Shown here: piece after piece, positions 21,358 through 33,930 of the stretch
Layout: every line of letters begins with the position of its first letter
Position numbering within the stretch: the first letter of the stretch is position 1
DNA from: Holacanthus passer
Lineage: Eukaryota; Chordata; Actinopteri; Pomacanthidae
NCBI GenBank assembly: GCA_025331565.1
Contig: JAFREQ010000046.1
Coordinates: 2,482,501 to 2,546,500 of the forward strand
Direction: 5' to 3'
Length of the DNA stretch: 64,000 nt
Translations under genes and position numbers: made by a program
Notes under the pieces: generated by a model
What the model was told of the DNA's origin: nothing
The model's input: the letters and a program-made list of their open reading frames with translations, nothing else
Database searches by the model: none

Positions 21358-23500
21358 CCTCCCTCCATCCCTGTTTCAAAGACAACAGAGCAGAACGCCG
21401 GCGAGCAGCAGCCTGAAATACAGCTCATTTGTCAGTGACACGGGAATGCTTTGACCTTCCCAAGACAGGCAGGCTTTGCCAACTCAGCGGTTTCTCCTTC
21501 TAGCCGAATTACAGTCGTCATCCGCATGAGTGAGAACGGCTCCACTCATAGAAAGCACACAACAAGCAGTGCAATAATCTCGAGCTGAGGCGAAGCAGGA
21601 GGTCTGGGAAGAATGATACTGTTTGTGGGTATTGATGGAAAATGGAAGCAAACTGTCCACTTACACTGAAGCTGGACTGTCACAGAGGTGAAAGCATGAA
21701 CATCCAGGACTTAATGAGACCTTTTGTCTTCAGAACAGCTTCTATGATCCTGAACCGTGAGCAGCCACAATATTGTTAATCACTAGAAAAGGCTTCAGTT
21801 ATTTTTGAGATGGAAAAGTGTGTTTTCATACCAATAATATAACGATGGAGAAGACATGTCGTCCCTCTGAAGACACTCTGGACTTTCTCTGACAGTGTGA
21901 ACGGAGGAAATGTCTTTGAAATATTGGAGCATCATGAGAAAACAACGTTTGAGGGTTGCATGAATAATCAATGACAGCTGTGTAAAATACATGATCCTTC
22001 AGTCTCTATTAAAAAAAACCCCACATGATTATACAGAACTATGATTAAACAGCCAGTAGGCGACACTGCTGCACTGTCCTCAGCTGTGATGCTCCTCCTT
22101 TTCTGTCTCTGTTCATTTCCATGGTTTATTTACGTTTCCCCTGCCAGCAAAACTGTGGGGTTAAGATTTCACCTTCACTGACAACATTATAATCACTGCT
22201 GCTGATCCAATTACTTGTAAAAATCTATTTTTCTTATAGTGCTATTATTAAGTTCAGGCAGCTTGTGCACTGTTTCTGGGTCACAGTCAATACTGATAAA
22301 GCAAACAAACAAACAAACTGAACTGTGCAACAAACACACAAATGAAATACAACCTGACACTTTCACATTTAAGGATTTGAATTTGAAATGTATGTTCAAT
22401 AAATTTGAATCTCTTGACAAGCTCGAGTTTAACCCAGCTTATTTAACCCCAGGCTCGTTGGGCCAAGTTAACAGATGAGGGTCCAGACGTCAAGAAGCGA
22501 GGCTGAAGACAAACCACCTCACAGGAAGAGGCCTGCTCACATAAGATGGAGCTCTGTTGTAGACATGAGCTCGCCGTCCCTGGCGCATTGTATATTCTGG
22601 TAGAAGACTATAAATACTCAGAAAAACAGTGTTCTCACCGCTCTCTCCGTCTCTGAGGACGATACAGGCGGTGAATATAAATAAGAACAGTCCTTCTTAT
22701 GTCAATGTACAAGTCTCAACAGCACAGTGTTCTCAAGGAAACTCTGAGGGAAACGCTGCCGAACTTCAAAATAGAAAGTGTCTGAAAATGATTATAGCAA
22801 TAATCTTAGTTTTGATTCGTCTAATTAAAGCTTCTATGACCAGAATTACTTGTCTATTGAGTTTCTTCCATCGTCGTCACTGAATCAGTCACAGGAGTCT
22901 GAACTGGCAACGTGTCTTAACCCTCAGAGGACGGCTGACGGTTTATAAGAGAAGCTGAGCTGCAGCTCCAGAAAATGATGTTTGCATTTACACATCTGCA
23001 GTTCATATGCAGCTATACAGTAAAAAGGAAATAAGCAGAGACTTTACACATTTTAGAGAGCCACAGCTTCAGTATCTCAGTGATGCATGTGCATGTGAAT
23101 ATATGCACGCGTGTGATTGTGTTGTGTGTTCACTGCGTTCAGCCGAGGAGACGCTGTGAGATGTGCTGCACAGGCTTTTCTTCACTCTGCAGATAAACCT
23201 TTTCACTTCTAATCTTAATTAAATTGCATAGAGGACCAAGACAAATAGCCCGAGGGCGAGAAACCGACACTTTGACGACTTTGTGCTGGATTGTTACCAG
23301 GATGGTCATAAATCCATAAATCCAGTTACTGTTTATTACCTGGTTTCAGGATAACTGTGTACGGCTCCTCCTCCTCCAGCGTGTGTGTGAGTGTGCACAT
23401 GGTTCACAGTCCACATGTCCTTTTCTGACCAGCCACTACAATCTAAAACACACAGTGTATATCATCACTCCTTATGGCATTACATTTAATTCTTCTCGCA
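20725..23500. other. Intergenic stretch, no gene seen
   Basis: Apart from the (TG)26 run and ordinary AT-rich sequence, nothing is recognisable. The short reading frames have no domain. Confidence 0.55.
21303..21354. repeat. (TG)26 microsatellite
   Basis: This is the longest pure dinucleotide run in the window, 52 bp without interruption, and is likely highly polymorphic. Confidence 0.98.
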
Positions 23501-23990
23501 ATTATAATAATAATAATGATAAAACACTTGCGAGGTGCTTTGACAAACAAAACAAAAGCAGGATATTCAGAAGGCAACAAAACAACAGGAAGACAAATAT
23601 CAATATGAATAAATACAAATAAAAAGAAGAAGTAAAAGCAAGTCTATAAATGATGGGTTTTGAAGTGATTTGAAAGAAGTCATTGATTCTGTGAGCTTCA
23701 TCTCATCAGGCAGGTCGTTCCAAAGGTTGAACCACAGCATGTGTGAGATGATGGAAAAATTCCTTATGTACCAACCTGCCTGCATTAACCATTAAAAATA
23801 ACGTCTCCAGCTTTGTTAGTTTGCTCTTTGCAAAATGCTGCCTCTTCAAAAGGAGAATCTGAATCCAGGGAACCCAGCAGCACTTCAGAGAGAAAGGTGG
23901 ACAGATGAAATGCGTGGGCTGAGATGTGAGATGGTGAAGAGGGCGAAGCCTCACGAAGCCGCTCAACTGGTTATTTTACTGCAGGACCCA
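23500..23990 (-). repeat. Dispersed teleost repeat with LINE-like tail
   Basis: The plus strand starts with ATAATAATAATGATAAAACACTT and continues with a block around CATCAGGCAGGTCGTTCCAA, wording I recall from a very common fish interspersed repeat. The minus frame at 23600-23785 reads NLWNDLPDEMKLTESMTSFK, the same LINE C-terminal pattern as at 15300. It is probably a decayed L2/CR1-like 3' end. Confidence 0.5.
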
Positions 23991-26940
23991 GCTGTGTTCA
24001 TTTAGACATTTTGTTTTCGAGCAGGTGGCACCTACTGGATATAATTGGAAGGATAAAAAAATACCCTACAGAGCCGAACAGGATGCTGCTGTTAGTGTCT
24101 CTCCCCCCATACGCTGCAGTAACTGGAGCTCAGGGCCAGAAAAGGCTGCAGAGGCTCTGGAAGCACATTATCTGCACACTAACTACAGCAAAAGGAGCCT
24201 TGGTGGACATGACAAACCAGTGTGCAAACTAATAGGACAAAGCAAAATCCTCTTCTAGTCTTCTGCAAACTAATGGCTGCCAGTTATGGAAGTAATTAAA
24301 AGAGGGATTCATTTATGGCTTCGACCTGTCAGCTCAATGCGGATGAAAGTGCTGAGCCAAGGATGTGCTGCAGCGGCGAGATTCACCATCCGAGGAATTC
24401 CCAGCTGTGAGTCATACGGCGGTTATTGTTGTGTGAGACGTGCGGGTGTGGGAGGGAAAGCCGCCTTGCAGGGATCTCTGATTCCCTTCACCGCTCATCC
24501 GCCTCGGTTCTTCTCAAAGGGATCCTCTGTGTAATGCAGCTCTTATCAACGTCAGTGAAGATGCGATGACAAAAAACAAAGCTCACAGTTTTTCACTCTC
24601 ACACATCTTTCTCTCATTTTCCACATCTGAGCCTCGAACAAGCTTTTTGTAACCCTGATTTTCTGTCTTTCCTTTTTCCTTTTTAGGCTCCACCTGCTCT
24701 TTCTGCAACTCAGCAGCACTTTGAAATCTTTGAAAGGTTCGTGCTGACACTGGTGTCGACTGACTGAACTGCTGAAGTTTTCTATTTCACATTTATTAGA
24801 TAGCAACATAATCACACGGCAGGTAAGTCACGTCAATCAGTGTAGCTGTCAAAAAATAATATAAACACTATATTTCCTTTACATTTTACTTACATTGCAT
24901 TTTCAATAATCTTCAAGTGCAGTGAACAGTCGCTCCTTTCTCAAACCTCCTCTCAAACACATAAATGTCATGAAAGCGTTGATGGATCTCACGTGACAGT
25001 ATTTTTGATTTAAGAAGACAAGACATGGTTGATGCCTCAGCTGCTGAAGGGCTGATTGTAAATACAGCCTTCTCTGGGATATTGTGCGTTGACTAGTGGA
25101 CCATGTAGAAATGCACTTCTGGTCTGAATAGCCCAGCTGCTACTTGTGCACCGAGATCACGTATCCGTTCAATTTCTGGCCCGAACACACCCTCCGGCTT
25201 TTAGGGACTCCCCGAGTGTGTGGAGAAGTTTGGGGGAACTTTCTAACCCCCCCGGTGACCTCCGCCGGGGTTTTATTTTGGTAGAAATAATGACGTCCTG
25301 AGAACAGGATGAAATAAAAAAGGAGCAGCGAACACAAAAGCAGTTTTGATCACAGTTTAAGAATCATTGCAGACATCTACTTCCTGTCTTCACTGCCAAT
25401 ATACAGCCTGCAATAAGTGAAAGCAGCGTTCCTCATAGATCTGCAGGGATGTTATAGCATATAGCATTTTTATTCCAGGATCACATGTTCAAAGCCACCA
25501 GTCAGCTGTGGTTGATGAAATCTGAATAAAGGCATTCAAAATGCTTCCTTTTTACATTTGGTGAAAATTGGACCTTGACAGAGGAACAAACAAAAATGCG
25601 TTTTTGTCCAAGCTCAAACTGCCAGATGAATAAACTCATAAATGCTCCGTTCAGATGAAAAATTCTTAATGTGGGGAATATCAGCGGTGTGTGTGATGAG
25701 TGTGAGCAATGTGTTTGGCTTTTGGACATAAAAGAGAAATGTGAGCTTTTACTTTCACTCCATGAAAACTCTCCAGGTTTTCCTTCATGTCACTGTGAAT
25801 TTTATGTCTCCACTTCCACAGTTTTCTGGTACGACAAAATCGACAAGCCTGCTTGTGTCTCCCTCTGTCTGAACTCACTGAACTATTGTTTACAAAATGA
25901 CGAAGAATTTTCAGTGTTAAATCTGCGGCTGTTATGTTTGTTAACTGCATTATGAGCCGTGTTAAAATGGAAACCTTTGATCCATTTATTCTGTCACGAG
26001 TCGTCTCTCAGATCATCTTCGTAACGCTTCATGTCTCCACTGAGGTTTGCGAAATGACGACGACTCCAGTGATCATATTATCTTTGTACCTTCTTCAAAG
26101 ATGTTTCTGCTGTTTTCACATCGACCTCTTGCTGAGTCACGACGGCAGCAGAGGAAGTAGAATATCTTCGACGCTCAATGGGAAATTGGTCAGTGACGCC
26201 AGCAAAATACAGCTGCAGATCCCCTCGTGCTCCTGTGAGCTGGTGCCACATGACGTCATCAGACCGTGAGGTTGTTAGAAGAGCGGCTGAGTGTCGTCTT
26301 AATAGGATTAGCCTTGTCATATATGGTTAAATCTGGAGGAGCTCTGCACTGTAATACTGGCCCCTGCGCATTGATTCAATTACATATGTGCATAGAAACA
26401 CACACACACACGTGCTTGCAAACAAGTGTGTCCCTCTATGACATTAACTCACCACAGATATAATCTCTTTAAAAAGGAGCGGCCGACAGGAAAATGTAAG
26501 TAATGGATTGACAAGTGTCTTCCTTCTCCTCCGGCTTCCACGCCTGATGTTATATATCGCTCTGCTTTCTGCCCCCACGTTGTTTACCACTCTATCATTG
26601 ATCAATATTTGTAGTCGCTTCTTTAACCCTCACCCTCGCTTCTTCTGTCGCCCTTGGACACTAAATCAAACGTGAATCCTCGCGAGGAGTGGTCAATACT
26701 CCATAGTGCCGCTGTCACTCAGAGCTCCATATTTCACCCTGAGGTGTGAAGCCTGCTTTACTGAGCTTTCCTGAACAATATCTGGCCATGAAATTGATTC
26801 TGTTCAATTGTTAAGAGGCTTTGCAATTATCACTGATATTCAGTCATGGCATTAACTGAACTCTTGTGTTTGTGAGATTAGCATAAAGATTAAGGTCTAA
26901 TAAAGTTGGATGAGGGAACAGTATTTAAAGTCAAACTGAA
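23991..26940. other. Intergenic stretch, no gene seen
   Basis: No coding gene is recognised. A GC-rich self-complementary patch lies at 25222-25280. Low-repeat, motif-rich blocks at 24270-24540 and 26690-26890 look like candidate conserved non-coding DNA, which is inference only. Confidence 0.5.
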
Positions 26941-27000
26941 TTCTGGATGTTTTGTGTAAGGAAATAAAAGCTGGAGTAACATACGGAGTAAGTGTGGAAT

Positions 27001-27134
27001 AATGCATGAGGTAAAGTAAAGAGTAACGTATAGTATAATGTATGAGGTAATGTACAGAGTAATGCATGAGGTAAAGTAAAGAGTAACGTATAGTATAATG
27101 TATGAGGTAATGTACAGAGTAATGCATGAGGTAA
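27001..27134. repeat. 60-bp minisatellite, 2.2 copies
   Basis: Positions 27001-27060 and 27061-27120 are identical over 60 bp, and the next 14 bp start a third copy. Each unit is itself built from about 20-bp subunits of the type GAGTAA...GAGGTAA. Identical copies point to a recent expansion. Confidence 0.97.
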
Positions 27135-27758
27135 TGTATGGAAAAACATAAAGAGTATTCAAATCACAGATTGGATTTAGCATTGATTAACAAAGTCGGA
27201 CCCCCAGCTGGTTTAACTGACTATGAAGCCGTTGGAACTGAAGTGATCTAACAAACTATTTTTAGTGCTCACCCACACAGATACTGTAAAATCAAATTTC
27301 CAGCTAGAACCAAAAATTCACAACAAGTAAAACAAGTAGAAACAGAAAACCCTTTGTTAAAATCACAAAGGTTTCAGTTTCTTATAACACCTGCTGTAAT
27401 GGATGCTGATTCATGTTAGAATATGAAAAAGGAAAATGCTCGATGATTTTCAAAAAGCCTGATGAGAGAATGAGAGATTGCAGAAGTCACAGAAGCTTGT
27501 GGAACAGACGTTGAGCAGGACGTGACTTCAGCTCTCCGTACAGTTTGCATTAAAGTGTGATTGAAATTACGGATCTGTAAAAGGGAAACGGGGACAATGT
27601 GTTCTCCAGAAATGTCATGAACAGGATCTGTAACGAGACAATGCGATCAAAAACAAAAGGCGCAACACTGGTGTCGATGGATTTGGCCGGCGAGGACCTT
27701 GAGAAGGAACAGAAAAAAAGAAGAGAAGAAGAAAGGTGGAACATATAACTGAGCGCTT

Positions 27759-27761
27759 CCT

Positions 27762-27794
<33 letters not shown>
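27759..27794. repeat. (TTTC)n microsatellite
   Basis: About eight CTTT units, preceded by a GAAG-rich stretch on the same strand. Confidence 0.95.
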
Positions 27795-27795
<1 letters not shown>

Positions 27796-27997
27796 CCCTC
27801 CTGCCGTCTCTTCACCCAACCTCTGGCTGACAACGAGGGGGGAAAGCAATTAACATCACTGTCACTATCCATCTATTATCCTCCATCCTAATGGAAGATG
27901 ACAAATTATGGAGTGCAATATGGGATGCCATGGCCCACCTCCTACACCCTCGTGTGTGTGTGTGCTTGTTTGTGTACTTGTGTGTGTGTAGGTGGGA

Positions 27998-28011
27998 GAC
28001 AGAGAGAGACA

Positions 28012-28049
<38 letters not shown>

Positions 28050-28050
28050 A
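27998..28050. repeat. (GA)n microsatellite
   Basis: GAGA runs broken by AGAC units, directly after a TG-rich stretch at 27951-27990. Confidence 0.95.
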
Positions 28051-29056
28051 TGGGGTAAAGTAGTTTCCTTTATTCACCTTAAAAGCTGGTTAAAGTCAGA
28101 AACTCTGCCTGATTGAAAGTGAAATGTCTGCTCCTATATTTAAGGCATTTAAGGGATTTATTTAATATTTTCTAACATCCTTCGAGAACAATAGTAAATT
28201 ATTGAACACATGTATTACACAAACCTCTGATGCGATGTCGGTGCAGGTTGCAGTCAGTTTTCCAGGTTCGCTCAGTCTCGAGTCTTTGCGAGAGCCAGTT
28301 TTGAAAAGACCTGCTGACGGTCGTACTTTGTCCCAAACAGAGACGCAACAACTTCAGTGCTTTATATTGTCGGTGCATTTTATGTTCAGCTCTTCAAACC
28401 TCTCTGGTGAGAAAACTGGTACAGACGTGAGTGTGGTATCAATCTTCTCACCTCACTTCCATCATTTCCAAAAAATGTGAAACTATTCCTTTAAAGGTCT
28501 CTGCACATCTTGCAGTTTTGCTGAAGTTTCTTTCCTGCTCACTTCTGTTCACCACCGTCGGGTTATTTATCTCCACAAACTGACACAGGACTGGATGGTT
28601 CTGTACCTGAGGGATGAACCGAGTCAGTGTTCATTTCTCTTGTAATAGAAAGGTCTACCTCTACTTCACCTCGGGCTCACCGTGGTTCTTGGTGCGGACC
28701 ACAAGTGTTGTTTCTCATCTTAGAGACCATCGACCTCCAGGCCTCCACCCCCTCCCAGTTTTCCTCCTGACTGCTCCGGCTCCTTCTCCATACTTCAACA
28801 TCTCCTGGTTTCATAGAGTCCAGAGATGATGTTGCACAAACCGTCCTTTTCACCAACTTTTATGAATCACTGCCAGTTCAGCTGTTTTCATAAACTCCAG
28901 CTCGTCCACAGGTCGGCTCAACAACCTGAGTGTGATTACATGTTGCTCGCCTTTGACTGATGTGCCCCGACTATGCTGCCGCCCACACATGCCTCATTGC
29001 ATTAAGTTTCACATGACACTTACTCATGCCTGCCCTTGACAGCATCTATACACCCG

Positions 29057-29058
<2 letters not shown>

Positions 29059-29091
<33 letters not shown>

Positions 29092-29101
29092 GCACACACA
29101 C
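29059..29101. repeat. (CA)n microsatellite
   Basis: CA run with two CG interruptions near its 3' side. Confidence 0.95.
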
Positions 29102-30852
29102 CATCAAAGCAGCCTAGTAAACCTGACAAAATACAGAGAGCAGAGATGTAAAAAAAATACAACTGCAGCTGCATCAAAATTCAAACATCATACAAAAGAT
29201 TTAAACATAAAACTATAATTAATTAATGAATTGATCAATGCACGGTCGTAGCACTGAGAGCTGCTTCGTGCTCAAACATACAGACGTTAAACGCAACACA
29301 CAGATTTCACACAAACGTCATTATCAGCTCTTTAATTTCTACACAAGCAGTTTATGAAGAGCTTCAGAGAAGGTGGTTTTCCTCTTTACTAATCCTCTGT
29401 CTTCCATTTGCTCCTGTGATGGGAAAGGAAAGTGAAAGAAGAGAGGAAGGTTACAGCCCTGAAGCCTTTTCCAGCATCATCAGGTTCATGTCACACTGTG
29501 TAGTTTGGTCCTTTGAATGCTCTGTTTCTTTGTGCGTTTGCACCAGAACGGAGAGGAAACATTTCTGAGAGGAACAATGATGGTACGATGTTATAGCAAG
29601 ATTATGATGAGCAGTACAATAAAGATCATTTCTTATGCCCACACAATGTTTTACTGACTCCTTTGTGCTTGCAGATTTTCATTCCATCTCTGCAATCAAA
29701 CCACAATATAGCCACGTAAAAAGCCCCCGGGTCATGATGCATAAACACGACGATGGAGCTTAAAAGTTTTGCACCAAAGCTTCAGGTAATAAACAGATTT
29801 AAAGAGTAAAATGTCCATTAGTTGGTTTCTGTGAAGCAAAAGAACAAAATCTCAAACTCTCGTGCCTTTAAATAACCGTTTGCGTCATTTTTTTCTCCGA
29901 GGAGCAAAATGACTCGACACTTTGGCATTTGCAGGTTTGCAGACAAAAGTATCCGCTCTCTGTGGAGACATGACACGAAGAAGACCACAGGTCGAAGGCA
30001 AGTCGGGCTGTTGTCATGGGACTTTCCAGGATAGAGAATGAATAGACGTCAAAAATAGCATTTGCTCCGGCTCATTCACTGTGTTCATTTTATCCCCCGT
30101 TATTCTCGGTGCAGCTCAGGTGTGATGAGAGCGTTTGTTCATTACGATGCTGCTCTGTTTTGTTCGCGGCTGCAGAAATAAACAGTGTCATATTAAAGTG
30201 TAACAACGCTGATGCTGCTATTATAAGGATCATAGTGACTGGAACATCAAGACACACATCTCAAGTAGAGCCGCTGTTTTTATTCACACAAGGCTGCAGA
30301 TTGCTTTTCACACATTGAATGAATCGTAGTCCAACAACATAGAGAATAATAATAATTTTGCCTCTTAACTCCTTTAAAAATGGCCTCCTCTGTGAACCGC
30401 CCCCCCTCGTCCTCCCGCAGTCTCCTCCTCTTCTGCAACCCTTCACCCATGTGTGTTGAGAAATGTAATTAACCTTGCTTTAACCTGTCGGGCTCTTCCA
30501 CAGGCCATTTGTCTTGTTACTTAACACCACTCAACAGTATCTCAACCTTTCACAAGCTCTTTTATGTAGCTTCACGAGAGGGTGGAAACAGAAGAGGAGT
30601 CTGCTGTAGTGTGTCAGGCTCAATGAGCAGTTACAGTCAGCATCTTCTGTGTGTGTGTGAGGGGTTCAAATGTTTTGTGAGTGGAATCTCATTCATTCAA
30701 CAAAATCTGTGCAGTTAATGATTTGAGTAAAGTCAACAGAATAGAGTTCGTCCCTGAGTTTGTCAATCTTGTTCCAAAGTACTTACTCAGTGGTTTGGAA
30801 GTTATAGCAAAAACAAGTAATTACCTACTTCTCAAAATACATTTTTCAAAAA

Positions 30853-30879
30853 GTGTGTGTGTGTGTGTGTGTGTGTGTG
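30853..30879. repeat. (GT)n microsatellite
   Basis: About 13 GT units. Confidence 0.95.
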
Positions 30880-32093
30880 CAGAGTATGAGCAGGAAGATG
30901 AGTGGAGTGTGTAATTACAGGGAAAACAAAGCAGTGCATCCTGATGCATTCTAAAGCAGACCTTGCTAACAACCCCCTTTGTTTTTTACGCATGAAATTA
31001 TGCGCCCACCAGGGCGGATAATTAGAAATCAATTAAACTCCGTATCACACATCCAGCTAAATTACTCAAAACATTTTTGTAGTATATTATCTAAGTGTAC
31101 TCCCCAAAGGCTGTAATATTGAGAGGTTTGAGAAAGTTCATTCAGAAGTATTAAACCGGATGTGACAGTCATGAGCCGTCGACAGAAAGAAGCATCAAGT
31201 CAAAATGTTTGTTTGAGTGCTGGTGTGACAGTCAGTTGCTGTAAAGATGTTTTCATGTATTTCCTTTTTTATTGGTGAAGCAGGCGACTTCATACAGTTA
31301 GACAAGCATTAAATTAAACGGCCTTGTAGCATCGAGAATTATCTCCATATTTGATGATTCTGCAGTCTGTTCTGCGAAATTTGCAACATGCAATCTGTGA
31401 TCTGCAAGATGAGCTGAATTCTTCTTCTGTTAATTTCATAATGTTTTACTAATAAAAATAAAGCCATACTTGCTGCCAACATTTGTGATACAGTCTGTGT
31501 GTAAGCAGCAAAGCAAAAGCATTTTGTGATACTGTACCTCGTAATTTATGTCCAATGCCAACGTTCAGTGCTGATACAGGAAGTAGTTTGTCCTTCATGT
31601 TGGCCTATATTTAGAGTTCAACTGATCTGATGTTCAACTATATTTGAATTTGACTGTTTCTCACACTGAACATCCCAGAGACTCTTCAGGAGGCAGCACA
31701 GCCTGATTCTTCTTTAATTTATGCTCCACTCATGACGACCTGCACAGGTGATCATCATGTTCACTTCATGTTCAACCTTATCAATAAAGCTTTGTTTTGT
31801 TGGACACAATCACACAGAACTTCTCTTATCTTTAATCTCTTACTGTCGTTTCTCCAGTTTTATTCTCTGAATCCACCCTCTCGCCTACTCACATCCTGCA
31901 TCGGGGCACATTTCAGACTGATCAAAGGCTGCAGGTGACGCTTCATGAAAATTGAAAGGAAGAAAAAAATAACGGAGCAAGAGAAAGATTTATCAGTTTG
32001 CATCCTCAGATCATTTCTGAAGTCAAGAACAGAGCTCATGTTTTGTTAATGTGGCAGCAAATTAGTGCCAGTTGAGTATTTTTGTGGTGCATA

Positions 32094-32095
<2 letters not shown>

Positions 32096-32134
<39 letters not shown>

Positions 32135-32188
32135 GCGGCCTTGTCCTGATATAAATAATGTGTGTATGTGTGTGTGTGTGTGTGTGTT
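32096..32188. repeat. Compound (GT)n microsatellite
   Basis: Two GT runs (32096-32129 and 32158-32188) are separated by a short unique stretch. Confidence 0.95.
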
Positions 32189-32497
32189 TGGTTTTATTCA
32201 TTTCAACCCTCAAATTAAACAACAGCTGCCGGATAGAAATGCAAATGTATCTGCGTTTTTATTTGAGCGAGTGAGAGGGACGTCCTCCCGGGCTTCCTTC
32301 CTCACTCCTTGAGATTTCTCCTGTAATGGTTATTTCTGAGAGCGGAGGAGAGAAGTGCTCATTCACTGGAGTTCATAATGGCCCTTCTCTAGCCGTGCAG
32401 AAGAAGATAGGGTTTTTGGGGATTGCTTACTCTCTCTGCCCAGACGTCTGCATTGAACTCTTTTAGCCTCAAACTTCTTTGGCAAAGACACTGGATG

Positions 32498-32522
32498 CAC
32501 ACACACACACACGCACACACAC
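32498..32522. repeat. (CA)n microsatellite
   Basis: CA run with one CG interruption, followed by ATATATAT. Confidence 0.93.
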
Positions 32523-33499
32523 ATATATATAACACATACACAGGTTTTATCATTAGCTCATATCTGCAAATCAAATGTTAAAGAAAAGACAAGATGCAAG
32601 TTTGATATTTCATCAGCTGACACACAAGCTTTAAGGAGCTTTTATTCTTACGTCTGCACCGTGAAAAATAAATATTCAGACACTTCCACCATTTAAATGT
32701 GCCTTTTAAATTTTTGACTGCCTTTAAATTGTGATTCGGCTGCTGCTCAATAGTTTCAAAGACGGTCAGTTTCTTTAAAAGAGTACTCCACAGATTTACC
32801 AATCACTTTTATAACATTGTCAGATTCAAGATGTACGGTTTTAAAAAAGGATCAAAACTGAAAGAGCAAAACCAAAAATGTCGCCTTTTCATTTCCACTC
32901 ATTCTTCTTCCTGCCGCCTACATTAGAAGTAAATGTTTGAAGTGGATCTGCAGCTTCTATCAAGAAGGTCAACTTATTGTTGAGATTCTCGATTCTCAAT
33001 ATGGAGCCCACATTTTCACTTTCATCACAGAGTCACATCTTGTACTTCATTCAAACCGGCAGAAAAAGTTTGGAGCCAAAACACCCAAAATTATCCAGTG
33101 GACATCGATGCGACAGCAAAACGATTAGTCGATCAACAACAAAATAATCAGCAAGTAATTTGGATAATTGACAAGTTCTTGATCGTGAGAACTTTGTCAT
33201 ATCCAACAGTGAACTGAGTATATTGAGATTTACGAAGTGTTAATCTTTGATAACATCTTTTATAGAACAGAAGATGAATCTGCAGGAGATTCATTGATAA
33301 AGAAAATAATCATTAACTGTTGCCTGGATGGAAACATGATGATGATCAGGCACAAAACATTTCACAGCTGAGGAAAAGCTCGGTCAGATGTTTTTCAGGT
33401 CATTTGAAGCCATAAAATATTGATTATGATCCATTAGAGTGACAGATTGATATTAAATGAATGGATTGTGTGACTTGATTAAATGTGATTTGAAGATCC

Positions 33500-33930
33500 A
33501 GCAACAGTGTGTCATCCCTCACTGAACTTCCTCCCAGGAGCCTCCTCTTCCTCCCTCTCTCTTCTCATCCTCTGCTGAAGCTGTGAAGCTGCCAAAGCTC
33601 CTGCATCACTCAGCCTCATCCTGATGCTCTGCTTCACACGGAAACGCTCACTGTTGTCTGTAGGATATACTATTGATTTCAGTCTGCCTGTTACTCCTCC
33701 TCCTCCTCCTCCCTCCTCCTCCTCCCCTCCTCCCCCATCGCGCTCACGCTTCCCACCTCCCCCTTCAGCCTCCCTCATCTTCCTCGGACTGCAGCAGAGA
33801 AACCGCTGCATCGAAGAAGACAAGGAAGAAGCAAATCTGAGCAGCATGAACGTGATGTTCGCTGCAGCCGAGTAGAGGAACCAGGGAGCAGCTGCTGCAG
33901 CTCGGGATCATGCATCTGCTCTTCTGCACT
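33500..33930 (+). promoter_or_regulatory. sv2c: Putative sv2c promoter and non-coding first exon
   Basis: A pyrimidine-rich block is followed by GA/GC-rich, UTR-like sequence that ends in a strong splice donor, CACT/GTGAGT at 33931. Mammalian SV2C also starts with a non-coding exon far upstream of the coding one. If transcribed, the exon would contain a 9-codon upstream ORF (ATG at 33847, MNVMFAAAE, stop) and a further ATG at 33909 just before the donor. There is no TATA box. Identification is inference from layout; another start site is possible. Confidence 0.35.
33691..33760. repeat. Polypyrimidine (CCT)n tract
   Basis: CTCCTC units give an almost pure C/T strand, with (GGA)n on the other. 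Such tracts can form triplex DNA or GGA-type quadruplexes and often lie at promoters. Confidence 0.9.

Larger units (their letters stand above)
28051..33480. other. Intergenic stretch, no gene seen
   Basis: CA/TG microsatellites lie at 29059, 30853, 32096, 32158 and 32498. A dense, non-repetitive block at 30905-31040 (including ACGCATGAAATTATGCGCCC) looks like a candidate conserved non-coding element. No gene is recognised. Confidence 0.5.

Noticed and set aside
26890..27183. Three overlapping minus-strand frames with peptide repeats.
   Set aside because: They arise only because the 60-bp minisatellite has a length divisible by three and no stop in these frames.
33624..33875. Pro/Ser-rich frame across the (CCT)n tract.
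   Set aside because: Produced by the simple repeat; not a protein-coding region.
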